Origin: Anoplopoma fimbria
Lineage: Eukaryota; Chordata; Actinopteri; Perciformes; Anoplopomatidae
DNA length: 64,000 nt
Reading direction: 5' to 3'
Assembly (NCBI RefSeq): GCF_027596085.1
Contig: NC_072458.1
Span: 1,452,501 to 1,516,500, forward strand
In this document: piece by piece, positions 31,341-45,404 of the stretch
Numbering within the stretch: the first letter of the stretch is position 1
Layout: every line of letters begins with the position of its first letter
Made by a program: the position numbers and the translations under genes
Notes under the pieces: generated by a model
What the model was told of the DNA's origin: nothing
The model's input: the letters and a program-made list of their open reading frames with translations, nothing else
Databases searched by the model: none

Positions 31341-33307
31341 GACCACCACTTTCCTGTTACACGTTGGCCCCGTCTGTCACGTTTTCAGAGGAGGTTGTCT
31401 AGGGTCGAAAAAGGGTAGGGAGGGGAGGGGAGGGGGGGATAAGTGAGTCAACAGTAGCAAAGAGGTGATGGGTGACACATCGAGTCGGTAATAGCTCTAG
31501 CAGAAGGTGTCAAGGTGCATCACGGGGGTCAATCATCCCATTAAATGTTACCTGGCAACAAGCTGCAAACACAGGGTCAGTATTTGGGAACTGTGGACGT
31601 CACTGCCCTCACGACTAGAGAACTACACTGGTGGGAAATATCACAAGTTCATAGAGCGAAGAGCTGAACTCATTCCCGATAAGACTGGTGGGCATATAAA
31701 CCCTTTGCACCTTTCTGCTGTCATTAAATCATTTTCCCAGACTGGAGAACTCGCCTCACTCTCACAGAAAAAAGCAGGGAGGGAGAATGACATGAAAAAG
31801 GTTGCAGACTTAAAAACAAACATTGTCTGATTTACTTTTCCTGCACTTTCTTTCTGCTAACCCTTACCCTGAGCATGCCCATGAAATGACTCTCTTTTCC
31901 CTCTGTCTCCCCTGGACAACATATTATAACGTCTGCAGTTTTTATTGGAATTACTTAAATGGATCTTAGGTTGCTGTTTGAGTGATGGGTGCTGGTGTCT
32001 GTCCTCTGTGTGTGTGTGTTTGTTAATGTGCCGGCTCCAGGCCTTGTTTCCATCAGCCATGCCAAACTTCTTTCACCCGATCAACCGACTCTCTCCCCGA
32101 GCACTCCTCGCCCACCCCCACTTCTTCATGTTCACCACATCTCCCGCAGTGGTCACACTCATTTTTGCTTGCGTGCGTCCCCCCCCCTCCATCTCTCTTC
32201 TTCATCCAAATTGCCCTCTCACACTCATAAGGTAATGGCTGCAATTTGCTTATCGCACAAGCACACATGTGAAAATGCATGGAGTCTAGACTGACAGTGG
32301 AGACAAAACCCTTCCATCTGGGTTTAGAAGTGGGTTTCCCAAAGCATCGTAAGTCAACAGAACAAAGATGTTTTTGTTCTAAGACACTTTTGAGGAAACG
32401 GTCCAGCTCTGGCCAGTCTTAATTTCTATATCTCTGGATCGGATGATTTTGTCAGCCAACAAACGTCACCATCCATTACTTTGTCTGAATGTCTGCAACT
32501 CTGCATCTGCTCCCACCCACCATAGCCACTTTGTTTTACTGTCTCAGCTCCCCTCTTGTTGCAGAAAAATGCAGTGAAAGTGATTACAGACACATTCCAG
32601 ACGCCCTCGACGGAGTGAATGATGGACCAGTGGAGAAATGTAGAGCGAGAGAAGATGCAGGGAGGACATAGGGTGAAGTGCAGCTGAGGTTACAGTTAAG
32701 GCTTTACAACACGCCTTCTTCCATGAAGCTTAACACCTACATAGGAGAAAGTTTCAGCTTTTGCACAGAGAGCAGTTTATGTGTGTTTTGCAGATGATGG
32801 ACTACAGCACTGCCATGCCGTCACTTGACAATAGACAGAAAAGACATGTAGGTAGTGCTTTAGCAAAATGCCAGAAGTGCTAAAGGACACAACAGAAGAC
32901 GGGATCAAAATGTGCCAAACTGAATTGAATCCACAGACAGGCCGGTACTTTGAATATGCTGTTGTGTCTGGCAGGGCTGAGAACTATTTGGACAATTTTG
33001 GAGCCTGGCAGCATTACAACTAATGCTTTTCTTTTTCCCCTCCTCTCTGCATAATCGTGTTGAGAGCAGTGTAGCGGGTAGGCACAAAGTGGAATGAGTG
33101 TCACATGGAGGAGATTTGCAGATTTATCGATAACGACTCTATGCTGCATGGGCGTCAGTTAATGTACTCCAATTTGTTTGATTTTTACCATGTTTTCTCA
33201 CTGAAAACAGCAGTGAGAAAACATCACAGCTCAGCTTGTTTTGTGGAGTCTGTCCCCATAGTTCCCTCAAACAATAGGTATTATACAAACAGTGTTTATA
33301 TGTGTTT

Positions 33308-33409
<102 letters not shown>

Positions 33410-34674
33410 CCTAATTTTTCCAGCCCTATCACCAAACATGACCGTGAATAATGGAAATCCACGTTCCCTACACTTCTCCACACAAAGGACACACTACTTC
33501 CTGCTTGGCACTGAATGCTGGCGAAGGATGTAAATCGTGAGGTGTGGAATTGTCCAATATGGACGTTACCCCTGTGGATACGGGCTGTTTCTTTCTCAGC
33601 ACAGTCAATGTGATCCTACAAACAAAAAAGCTCCAAACACCGAACATAATGTTACCCCATAGACCTGTTGCAAACAACAATATCAATCTCTATTGGCTTA
33701 TTTTATGTGTGGCAAAGAAATATATAATTCATCTCCCTAATTGAACATCCCCTCCTCTTCATTACGGACTACTTCCTGATGGAGTAGACAAAATCTCTGC
33801 AGGTATATGGACTTTGGATTTCAATTGATGGATTCTGAGGTTTTGGTCTTAAGAAAGAGAAGATACATTTAGATGGCAATATAACAATTGCATTTTTAAC
33901 TATGAACTAGTGCTGCGCGACAGGAGCATTTATCCGTCGTAAGAGCTCTGCGTTAAGGCTATTGGACCATCATCACTCTCCACTCTCTGGGAGATGCCTT
34001 TCGTCAAGCAAACCTCCAGAGGAAACCGCAAGACACTTGTGATCAACAGAATTAAGCATGGGAACAGAAAGAGATACAAGACAGAGATACAAGACAGAGA
34101 GACATGTCAGCGAACCTGGTTTTTGGATCACACCCGTATACAGCCCACCAGGGATAGGCTTTCAATTCATTAGGGCACTGTTAGTGAGTACTGTGCTGTC
34201 TTGGAGGGGGTCTCCGCACATTCCCCACAAGTGTTGATGTGGTCTGGATTTGTCATTGTCTCCTCATGAGAGTGGATGGCTGCTTGTGTGTTTCCCTGCT
34301 GCTTTACGCCTGGCTGGCCTTCGCCAGCATCCCTCAAGACGAGATGTCCTGGCTGATCCACTCCCAGAAGGGGATGAAGCACACATACCTATGGTTCTCC
34401 TTATGTTTCGGATATTTTAAGCATTTCCACACAGCACAGTAGCTGTTTTGATATTGCAAATGAAGACAAGGCCCTTACTTTGAAATTGAAATTTTGCACA
34501 TTTGCATGAGAGCTAGCTTCACAGAACAGTGTCAACCATAAGATAAGGTTTATAAAAGAGCAATTTACATATGTCTTCTTTTTATCTGGTTATGTTTTTT
34601 TGTTTTTTACCAATGTGAATCAAACTGTATCAGGATGTAACTTTAGAGAGTCTAACTTTTTATGTATATGTATA

Positions 34675-34770
34675 CAGTGGAAAGCTCGTATAGTGATCAC
34701 ATCAGGCCTGGTCGGATTGATTGCTATAAGCAGATGATGACTATAACAGATTTTTGGCTCCCATGCAGAT
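34675..34770 (+). mobile_element. Possible Tigger/pogo-like element end
   Basis: ACAGTGGAAAGCTCGTATAG then GATTGCTATAAGCAGATGAT and ACTATAACAGA resembles pogo-superfamily ends, which begin CAGTGG(A/C)ACCTCG and carry internal inverted TATAACG text. No transposase is present and the far end was not located. Confidence 0.3.
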
Positions 34771-37700
34771 TATCATTATATTGACATTTTTATACGTATT
34801 ACATGGATATAAAGTCATGAAACAGACATTGCCCCTATTTACTGAATTTTATTGACTGTTTTCAAAATGCAATAGCCTACAGCGGTTTCTAACGCAGCCA
34901 AACCACAGGTGCTTTGCTCATGTGCATTCAATTCCTGTCTCCATTACTGAAAGCCATGACTTGTCATTTTTCATTGTTTGAGTAGACTACACAAGGTAGT
35001 CTGAGGTTCCGCCGCTGCATCTCGTTTTTTTGGTAGTAAGCTTCAAGGAGATCACATTTTTCATTGAGAGAAAATTAGTTTTTCCTGATTTCAATGTGCA
35101 CACAGCACCGGCCTTATGTAGCCACAAAGAAGCAGCGGGGTAACTGGAAGGCAAAGCTTAACTTTGAACGGTTTCCACTGTTGTATGACATTTTAATACT
35201 GAAAAATATACAATATATTAAATATATTCCCCTTTGATTTAGGATTGCACTTCCATAGAGTTTGGTGAACGATTAAAATGAGAATAGTAAACATAGCACA
35301 AGCTCAAAATACACTGGCTCCTACATTTCCCATAAGCATATAGCTAAGGGGATGTGCAGGGTTGGGTGATAATTCACTTAGGCGTTGACACAACAAGCAA
35401 CACCTTTTCACATTACACATAGCTGATTGACCAATTGTTTATGCTAAAATAATGAAAAGTGAAGCTTTAAGAAAAACAAGATTTCTCAATGCTACTAAAG
35501 CCCCTTTTAAATGCAGTTTGACCACGAACAAGCCTTCAACTGCAGTGTCTTTTCACTGTCTCTCTACTCTCAACATAAGGTTTGAATCAGCAGGCTGTCA
35601 CATGGCAGGGACACAGCATTCAGGACACATCCTCTCACTGTAACGATCTGGCGAACATCTCTGCAACCTAGTCCTCCTCTTCCACTTGCTTGTCATCCCT
35701 CCCTCTTCCTTCCACTCTACGAGGGATACAGAACATGCCTCGTCCTGATGGAAGACAGCGACTGGAGTAGAATGAATTGATAAAAGCACTAAATGAAAAA
35801 TGACTCTGTTGCTGTATAAACTACGGAATATAAAGGCAGCACTGTTTGACTCAAATGTATCTTTTAAATCTTCAAAACTACCCAGGTTTCTGCTTCCCTC
35901 AAGAGATTAACGGCATAGAAAGTTTAGCTGATTGCAGGAGTTCTGGGGTATTACTGAGCTTGTTGCTCAACTTGAGGAATGGGCCGGGTGTTCCCGACAG
36001 GGTAAACAAACATTGGAGTAGTAAAGAGGTTGCGGCGAACTGAAGCCGAGTAATTCATGGAGGAATGATCTGTGTCTGGGAGCAAACAGACGGCCCCTGC
36101 ATGTTTCTGTTGACACTGGTTCAAATCCTCGGCCAGATCAAAGACGCCACATGGTTGCTACAAATGGAGTGCTCAGACCTAGCTTATTTTCTCTTTTCTG
36201 CTTCTTCTACCTTCAAATCTTTTCCTGTACTTTCACCTCTCTTTGCCTCTTTCCCGCAAATACCGCCCCTTCCACTTTCTCCTATTCCCTTTTTCGTCAT
36301 GTCCCACTTCGATCTTTCCTTCTCTTCCAAAGAGATCCATCGCCATCCCTTTTTTCCGATGTTTCCCATATCCCTATCACACTTTCACCACATGTCAGGA
36401 AGACTTGGGTTTCTGTGGTTTCTGCCCTACTTTGGGAGCGGCCCAGCTCAGGCTCCACTGGGCTGGTTGTCGGTTCGACTTGCGGAGCAGAACGGGGCCC
36501 ACTGTTAGGAAGTGACCACTTCTCTGGTTCAAATTAGCAATGAGGCAACGCAGCAGGCCTTTTTGCTGGCGGCTTGCAGAGGAAAGAGCAGGAAGAGTGA
36601 AGAGAGAGAGTGCATAGCCATCTGCAAGCCACATGAAAGTGAGTGGTAATTGATTAAAAGCCCTCACTAATTAAGTATTTTGTTAGTTGGCCAAAAAAAC
36701 ATCCTTCCAGAAGTCATTGTACTTCTGTAGCTTTCGCTGTCCAAACAATCATAGGCTTGCATGGCTAACGTCATGTAGAAGATTTGTTATTCCATGTTAT
36801 TCTGCAATCTATCATCTATGGAACATCCAGATTTAAAGTCAGGTCATGTAAATCTGTGACCTTCCTCAATTTTTCAATAAGACAGTTCACTTCTGTGTTA
36901 AACTACAGCTGTGTCCCAAAAACCGACTTCAACTTTCTAATCTCTCTGATCTTGCTGCCATACATTGAAAAGGGTGAATATTGTATAGAATCTGCAAAAC
37001 TATACTTAATGTCATCACTGTATGTCTCCTGGCATACGTACTGCCAGATTGAGTAGAGAAAATCTTTCCATACTCTCTTGCATGCTTGCTTATGTTATAC
37101 ACAGAAAAAAACGAGCAGATGCGTGATGGAGAGGCAAATAGTTAGACTGTCATCCGATTGTGTTTGTTTATCCTAGCCGTCAGTATACTGGATCTCAAAT
37201 GTTCTCTATGAAACTCTACTCTGCTTGTAAAATATCCTTCATAAATTATTAAGCAAAGCAACAGCCCTTCCTGTCTTGTGAGCATGAAATAATTCTTCTT
37301 CAACAGCTTCTTTAGGCACTTAGGAATGCTGCCAAACTGAATTGCCTCTCCTGTCTAACTCCAGGAAGTATTACATTTATTGTAGGGATAAACAGAAACA
37401 AGAGAACTGTAGTTAAGACCACGTACACATGCAATGTAGAACGCACTCGGTAAAGCAACGCTCACACAGAGTTCACCTCAAATGAGCTGCAATGAGCACA
37501 AAGTCGCTTTTTCATTTTTTATCGTTTCAGTGCTTTGCGGCTGATTACGAAAATGAAAAGCTTTGAAGGGCTGGTTGTGTTGTACCCTGCCTAATTCCTC
37601 CATTATGAAACACATGTTGCTCAATGGGCTCAAAGTCTGTTCAGAAAGGATTAAGTCTTTAAGCCATGGCCATTTAAACTTAAAGTCTCCGAGAACCGGC

Positions 37701-38439
37701 ACCCCGCATAGAAGAAACATAGGATACTGTTACAGCTCAAGCTACATTTTTGTATGTTTGTCTTTACATAGGATTGGAGGCATGGTAAATATATATCAGT
37801 GTCACCAAAGATTGTATGAATTGCTGGAAGCATGATGTGTGCTCTTCAGATGCATAAAATGGTGTTACAAAATGGATATTCAAAAGAAACAACTCAGAAT
37901 CAAGGGGTGGTCTAATGTAAAACAAAAGTCATCCTAAATCCATCTCTTTGAGTGTGTAACATTAAGGGGGATTAATTGACAGAAATGGGATCTAATATGC
38001 ATAACTAAGTTTTAATCAGTGTATAATCCCCTGAAACTAAGAATCGTAGTGGTTTCGTGATTTCTATCTACATGGGGGCAGGTTGTCTTCAAAGGAGTCC
38101 GCCATATTGTACCGCCATGTTTCTACAGCAGCCCGGAAAAGACAAACTGAACACGGATCTAGCAAGAGCCTTTTGCATCTGTGGGGATACTTTCTGAAAC
38201 TCTGTATTAAATGGGCCCCGTTACTGGTGTTTTATTAGTACTTTTTAATCTTTTGATGTAATTTATTATCACGCTGCAGCACACATTTTCTCTGCTCTCT
38301 CTGTCGGGCTGAGCTCCTCCAACTACACACAAACACATCGAGGCAAACACACTGACGAAGCACAAGCAGTTACTGCACTGCTTGTTACTGTCCAAGCAAT
38401 AAAATATTTACAAGTAAAAGGCGAATACTTCATCAATAC

Positions 38440-38720
38440 ATCTCTTCAAGAGGTACAGACACGTAAAGGAAAGTGAAACCTAATTTAATGACCCCCCCGG
38501 TGCTATGTTTACACAAGAATTTCTTTCAGGAGTTAGTGGAGCCAAAACAGAGCTAAATGAGAGAAAACACTGGACTAACAAAGCTAAACACATATGCAAC
38601 TGTTAACACCTTTCCAAAAATCAACTTTATAAGGTGATAATATGTCAATGTTGTGTTTACAGCTTGTTCTGCTGCCCCCAAGTGGCCAAGAAACAATTCA
38701 TGCTCCTCCGAATATTATTT
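38440..38720 (+). repeat. Interspersed repeat copy B (CTGCTGCCCCCAAGTGGCC)
   Basis: GGAGTTAGTGGAGCCAAAAC, AGAGCTAAATGAGAG, then GTGTTTACAGCTTGTTCTGC and CCCCAAGTGGCCAAGAAACA follow the order of a high-copy percomorph repeat as I remember it. It is related to the copy near 25.3 kb. Ends are approximate. Confidence 0.5.
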
Positions 38721-38839
38721 ATAAATGTTTAAAAATATCATAATTAAAAATGATGTTGCAGTTCTTTTCATATTGACCATTTCAATTTTATGCAACAATA
38801 AAATTAGCATTAAAGAAATCAATGTTGAATGAGTTTTAG

Positions 38840-39118
38840 AAATATTTTGTTGGTAAAATAAGTTTTGGAGAATACAATTTGCTTTCTTGCAAAGTTAGAA
38901 ATGATATGAATATGACTAATATAAAGCTACAGATTGCAGCTGATTAACTAATGTTTGGCACAAAGACTGGAAACAGTTGGAAACAACTTGCTACCTGCCA
39001 CATTATAATTTGTTTGTTTAATTTGTACAACATTTTAAGTGTAAATCAAAAAATATGTCAGATCTTTTTGACAAGAAAGCAAAAAATGTTTTGCCAAAAT
39101 GTTGAACTATTCCTTTAA
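38840..39118 (+). mobile_element. Fold-back element, AAAGGAATAGTT family, degraded copy
   Basis: The text GAATACAATTTGCTTTCTTG, ACAAAGACTGGAAACAG and CAAAATGTTGAACTATTCCT corresponds piece by piece to the family seen intact at 57789-58167. The right terminus AACTATTCCTTT is at 39105-39116; the left terminus is worn. Confidence 0.55.
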
Positions 39119-41240
39119 CAGTTACAAGGTCTTGGGGAATTGGTGGAACAAAACTTGTTGATAGATAGTAGATATTGGGTTACTGTCTGCTACTGAAGAC
39201 TGGGGGGGAACAGCACATTACATGTGTATCAAGTGAGCATCCATTACCTACTCCAGAAATCTGGCCCTGTGAAATGAAATGATTTTTATGATCCCGCTCT
39301 GAGGGAACCCAACCAACAGGAAGGTCAATGAACACCTACGCACACGTCTAACTCAGGCTCAGACTGAACAATAACAAAGTCTGGAGCTATTCAAATGGTC
39401 TCAGAAGAGCTGTTTCCAGCCCCTTACTCAATATTGACTTATCAGTGAGAGATATATCCATCCTGCATCTGAAGCGAAATAATAAAAATAAACAGTTGGC
39501 TTGGGAAGTACATCTGTCACAAGATGAAAAGAAGGATATTACGAGTATTATACTGAGGAGTTGACCCCTGTTAAGAGTTGGCCCCAACGTCCTGCTTTTG
39601 GAAGCCCCAAAGACAATTCTTGCCAGACGGTGAACTGAGGGGCAATGAATAAGGGGGAGCAGAGAAAAAAAGCAAAAGGCAAATAAACCTTCACGCATGT
39701 ACTGTACACTCATGGTCATTTGTACAGCTACCTAAACCAACCAAACATCAAACATTCGTCATTTGGCTTTGCTCTGTGTTATGCAGTCAACACTTTTTTT
39801 CCCAACAAAAACCAAGATTGGTTAGTGGGGAGGTCACACACATCCTCAGGCGACATGAGGAAACTCTAACTTCTTTGTATCCAGCTTTGAAGGATAGAAA
39901 ACTCAGTCTCAGCGGCAGAACTTGATATGTCGCATCCCATTAACCAGGAACAGGACTGTTGCTGGATGAGCTCTGAGGCTCTCATTCCTGTTTCTTCCTG
40001 TTGGATTATCTTTAAAAACACAAGCTTTCGTCCCAAAAAAGCTACGGAACACTATTGGAAAAACATAGATTTGTCTCCAGGAAGCATTGCTCAATATGTG
40101 TTTTGTCCGAGACTTGTTTTTTGCGCCTTGTTCAGGCCTCACTGACTGAAAGCTATGTCTGGCACTGGAGAACAAGGTTGTTTTACCACAGGGGTTTTAG
40201 TTCAAGCCGACAGAAGAGTCGGGGTTTGGGAAGAGGATTAGTATTTTTTAATAGTAGAAAATGATGGAAAGGATGGAAAAGGGGAACAAGTCTGAGCAAC
40301 TATAACAAAGTCAAGACGAAAGGAGAACGTTTGTAGGAGAAAAAGTGGCAATGCAATGATGAAAGTGCTTCTGTCTCAAAGCGTGCATTTGATAAATTTC
40401 CTCCGATAGCTGAAGAGCGCATGTTGTCGAGCCCCTCCGAGCTCAGAGGCCCTGCTAAGACTGAGACACTGCTGACAGTGTCAATGGGAGGCGGAGGAAA
40501 AATAACAAGGGGCGTCTGCCAAGCCTCCCCATTGCTTGCTATCCCCGTCTCTCTTTCTCTGTCCCCCTGTTGCTGCCAGCCCTGTGGAAAAACTCCCTCT
40601 AGTCCAGACACAGTTATGAAAGAATGAAAGAGCAAGTGGGAGACAGATAAACACGGATAAGAGAGCGACAGATAGAGAAAAATAAATATGTTAAGTAGCC
40701 AACATTTGAACAGGATTAGAATAATAGAAAGTTTTCTACTGTTTTTGTTCTCCACCTCTTCCTACTGTACTAACTTGTACAGAGCTGAGAGCCAAAACAA
40801 TGTCCTTCAATACAAGGGCCTGATTAATAACGTGTTGAGCCATCCACTCTGGAGGGCCGTATGTTTGTGCAGATTCATTATCTGCCATATAGCTGACTGA
40901 CTTCCACATATATCAGCCGCTTGTCCAGGCCAAGATGGCTACTGGCGATGCACAAACAAGCTTAGAGAGTTTAAACACATGAGGCGAAATGGAAGTAAAG
41001 GGAGACTAGATGCAAATCTCCATGCATCTGCAAGCAGAAGTATGTCTTTTTCTTCTGTCTCGTTCAGCTGAAAAACAAATCCAGCCTATTAATCTTGAAT
41101 GTTATGGTCGGGGCTCTGATTAAGACCAGAGCCTGTACTGTATTCTGTTTCCACCGCCCTCCACTGCAATTCTTCATTCAGTATATCAGCAGCATCAGTT
41201 AGCAAGCCTTATAATACGTGCTGAACATTGTGAGCATGTA

Positions 41241-41344
<104 letters not shown>

Positions 41345-41465
41345 CTGTAATTACAGGTCTTCCGGCAAAAAATAAAACACACTCTTGTTGGTGAAGCCAT
41401 TAAAGGAGTGACCTCTCACACTCTTCCCTTTTTAAGCCAAAGCACCTATGAAACAAAATTGGGAA

Positions 41466-41580
<115 letters not shown>

Positions 41581-41710
41581 TTCTGAAGGTGTTTGGGTTC
41601 CAGGGAAGTAAAGGAATATGTGGGCGTTTACTTTTCCTTGAGAATGAGTGGCATTCTCCTTCATTTCCTGCTAGCACGGGCATCGGACTAAGAGTAAGAG
41701 AAGCACATGT

Positions 41711-41711
<1 letters not shown>

Positions 41712-41801
<90 letters not shown>
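41712..41801. repeat. (CA)n microsatellite, about 90 bp
   Basis: A CA run in opposite orientation to the two GT arrays just upstream, so the strands can pair with each other. Confidence 0.98.
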
Positions 41802-41804
<3 letters not shown>

Positions 41805-42672
41805 GCACACATACAAAAGCATATCCAAACACACACCAAAAGCCATTAGGGAGTACAATTCAGGGAAGTATCACACACATGCAAGTGACAGATGAATGGT
41901 TTGAGAAATTTTTGAAAGTGACTTTATTAAAAAGGACTACAGACACTTAGATCTATGGCTAAGCTTTCTAATTAAATAAAGAGTAAGAGAGGTATAAGAA
42001 ACTAACTTGAATATTATTGGTGTTATGAGATGATATATTGTAAGAAAAGAGTCTAAAAAAGCAACAGGTTTTCTCTACACTACAAGTTGACATGTGTTTG
42101 TGTCTGTGTGTGCGACAGTAAACTGCCTGGTATTCTGCCCCCTTGTGGCAACAAAGAGTAGACTATTACATGCCCAAGAGGGGTGAGAAACAGAAAAGGT
42201 ACCAAGGCAGAGGGAGCTCCCATAACTTCAGTTCAAATCCTTTCACTTCTCCTCTTTCTTTTTAATTTTTTTTTTTCCCTTTAGCGCTCTGCTCTTTGAA
42301 AAAAATATGTTAGATCCTATAGGGAGAGTATGAATCCACTCTACCTGTCTCTCTTTGATGAAGCAGGAGAGATTTTCAAGCAAAGACTGATCTTAGCATC
42401 ATATTTCACTCTTGTGCTGCCCTAATGAGGATGAAATCTCCCCAAAAAGCTTACAGATCTACAGAGAAGACCTTGTTCTTTCTCCTTGACATCAGAGCAA
42501 GAATTATCCTCAAAGATTTATAAAAAAAAAAAGAAAAAAGAAAGAGTTAAAAGCCTTAAAAGTCCCAACTTCAACATGTTCTGGGCTATAAAGTAACAGC
42601 AGTGGGTCGCGAGAGTCTCAGCTCCATATGAACAGGCGGTTTGGCAATGTGAGCGTGTTCATCTGTTTGGAA

Positions 42673-42688
42673 TGTGTGTATGTGTGTG

Positions 42689-42720
<32 letters not shown>

Positions 42721-42742
42721 AGTGTGTGTTTGTGTGTGTGTG
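42673..42742. repeat. Impure (GT)n microsatellite
   Basis: GT run broken by TATG, TGCG, GAGT and TTTG units. Confidence 0.9.
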
Positions 42743-43439
42743 AGGAGTGTTAAATCCATGTAGGTGTTTGTATTGCACACGGGCATAAAGTGTACTGTGC
42801 GTGCTGCTGTGCATTCGGCGTGACTGTTGTTTGTGTATGGTTGGTCGCGCTTCAGCACTTTGTATCAAAAGCCTGAATGGGCGGCTGGTTGAGAGGCTGT
42901 TAGTTGGTGTTCAGTAATGTACTGCACGCACAAACACACTTGAACAGCGCGTAGCCACCAGTGACAAAGTAAGTGACCGGTCGCCGCCCTCCGGAGAACA
43001 GAGAGTCCCAGTCAGAGGCCTGGGGTTGCCGCGGTTACAGCACAATGTTGCCATCATGCATGTGCCAGGCGTTGGGAAAACATGCCAAGAAATAAAGGGC
43101 TAGTGATGCAGAGAGGGGCATAAATCTCCTGACCTATAGGTACTTTTATAGAAACCAAAGAAAGGTCGGGAAGCTGACTGGAAACAACTGAGTCAATAAG
43201 AGAGGTCCGGAGACTTTATGAACAAATGCTACTTTGAACAGTAAAGCAGACTCTGCTGCTGTGCACCGGCAGCTATGCAGACCTGAGACACTCCTGTTGT
43301 ACCTCAACTGCCAGGGGGGAGAGTTTACGCTTTAGTGTGTATCCATTCACCCACTCCCCTTGAAGGATCGTGTAACACACTTTGATACTCACACAGATTC
43401 GGTCACCTAGGAGCATGCATGTGTGGCTGCACGTGCACC

Positions 43440-43461
43440 AACACACACACACACACACACA
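43440..43461. repeat. (AC)n microsatellite
   Basis: About 11 AC units. Confidence 0.9.
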
Positions 43462-43605
43462 TGCAGGTATATCCAGTTGACTTTTCTTGCCGTAAGCCAG
43501 CGAAAAAGATGATGCTGCCAAATGTTTTTGGATCTCAGAACTCTAGCTCACTGTCTTTTCCAGACTCTCTCTCTCCTCACAATTTTTTCTTAGCCTCACT
43601 CTACA

Positions 43606-43633
<28 letters not shown>
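43606..43633. repeat. (CT)n microsatellite
   Basis: About 14 CT units in a wider pyrimidine-rich stretch. Confidence 0.9.
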
Positions 43634-43638
<5 letters not shown>

Positions 43639-44734
43639 CCTCCTTCCTTTGCTAAGAAAGCCTTCTGTTGGTGCGCTGAAAACACATGTGATTGAAAAAT
43701 GTATCTTCTCAACAAAGCATGCATTTTTTGCACATGTTCAATAAAGTGTTCCTCTTCCTCCACTTTTGCTCCTCTCTTTCTATCTCTCTGTTAGTTTGTC
43801 AGGCGGGATACCTGAGGGACTTAAGAGTCACGGCTATCTGTCCTCTTTCTGTTTGCGACAGAGGGATGTCGTTACAGTGGAATGCAGCGTCGCTTGCCAG
43901 AGGCGTCACAGTGGATGGACAGAGTGAAGCAACAGCGGGACAAGGAGAGGAGAGGAGAAGAGAAGAGGAAAAATGATAGGACCATGTGTCCTTTTTGCGG
44001 TATTCCTTCACCTCGATACATTCCACTCAAAATATGAACTTTAAGAAACTTTCAGGTTAACATCCAAAACTATCAATCAAGCAGCAGTCCATGCCAAGAG
44101 AATAGAGTTTATGAGAAGCAGTTACATTCACATACACAAACACAAGATCCGTCCACATGGAGGACACCCCTCTTAAGACGATAATCAGGATGTCTGTTAT
44201 AGAGCCAAACCCACTGTACATATCCCACTGCCACACTGCCCCACCCCTATACACCGCCGGATACACACCACAACCACTGCAACATCATCAGCATAAATCC
44301 CAGATGTGTGCCAGTATGGATGCATCAACAATGTCTTGGCCCGACACCTGAATCAATAAGGGCAAAAATGCACAGAAAATTCCCCCTATGACTACAGAGA
44401 AAGTCTGGGGACACTTAAAGTAGATCAAGGCACAGCTGCAACTTTAATATTATACTCTAAGTTGTATTATTTAACACATCTTTATTAAATATCTGGAACT
44501 TGTTGAACAAACTGCCAGTTCTTTTTAATCTGCAAGCTATTACTCTGAGCACTGGCTTAGGACTGAGGAGAATTATGCAAGTCTCATGACTAAGATATTG
44601 CACCGTCTGTTTTTTATTTTAATTTTTCCGCCTTTCCTGTTCTCTCCTCCGGTTCTTATCAGCATCGGAGAGATGACAGGACACGAGGATGCTGACAGAG
44701 ACCCAGAGAAACATGTGGGCAAGTAGGGGCTTAC

Positions 44735-45385
44735 CTTTCTCTCCTCAGGGCGTTGAGGGGCAGGGGGGGAGCACTGGGTAAGGGCAGCGGTAGGTGTGAG
44801 CTTCAGGTGGGGTTCTCTCTTCTACCTCCCTCCTTGCTTCAGCCACGCGTGTCTCCCATGGGATGCAATGGCATCAGATATTCAAAGAACATGCAGCCAA
44901 AAAAGAGGAATGGTGTCCTCCCGGGGCAAAGAGCTTGCAGCCTGAGTTGGTCCAGTGCTGCTCGCAAGTGCAGGAAGGAAAAAAACAAGCAAAAAGTTTA
45001 AAAAAATGATATTTTCAGCTGCAGGAGGAGCAAATTGTCTATTTAACTTTTATTTTTCTTCCTCTGGCAAAAAGCAAAAAAAAAGTCCATCCATGAGCTT
45101 TTCTGGCAGAAATGAAATTGAGAGCGAGGATGAGAGAGTAAGTGAGAGAAGAGTGAAAAAATCCGCTGTGCCTTCTTCAAGCTGTCCAGACACAGGTCTG
45201 AGGAACACCTTCCCAATCTGTGCGCTCTCGCTCTCCAGGGTGGAAAGTAGGAGGGAAGGAGCGAGGGAGCAGGACAGGAGAGGGAGAGAGAGAGAGAGAG
45301 GGAGTTACAGTAGAGTGAGACTCAGTCAGTCAGTCAAGTCAGTCAGGCAGTCAGGCAGGCAGTGTATATCGAGCTAAAAGGCTGC
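44735..45385 (-). other. col8a2: Candidate noncoding first exon of col8a2
   Basis: Read on the minus strand, this stretch of about 650 bases starts 25-30 bases after a TATA-like box and ends GAGGAGAGAAAG|GTAAGC, a near-consensus 5' splice site with the exon's last base at 44735. Its phase does not matter, because the next exon carries 17 untranslated bases before the start codon. It holds imperfect CAGT/CAGG repeats (45321-45364), a GA tract (45284-45300) and short upstream ORFs, including a 17-codon one at 44892-44839 and a 14-codon one starting at 45094. No long ORF is present. Linking it to col8a2 is inference: it is the best-formed promoter plus donor seen upstream on this strand, but it could belong to another transcript, and extra exons within the 35-kb intron are possible. 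Confidence 0.5.
45284..45364. repeat. (GA)n run and CAGT/CAGG repeats
   Basis: GAGAGA at 45284-45300, then, after a short gap, imperfect tetranucleotides CAGTCAGTCAGTCAAGTCAG and GCAGTCAGGCAGGCAG at 45321-45364. Both fall at the 5' end of the candidate col8a2 first exon. Confidence 0.85.
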
Positions 45386-45404
45386 TGGTCCAAGCAGCAC
45401 TCCA

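Larger units (their letters stand above)
41802..44734 (-). other. col8a2 intron 1, 5' end
   Basis: This is the start of the presumed first intron on the minus strand. It holds an impure GT stretch (42673-42742), AC and CT runs (43440-43461, 43606-43633) and a CTCF-like site (42135-42148). No exon was recognised. Confidence 0.4.

Noticed and set aside
36065..36537. Overlapping ORFs of 128-147 codons in two plus-strand frames
   Set aside because: The region is pyrimidine-rich, which removes stop codons in several frames. The products are Ser/Phe/Pro-rich and match nothing known.
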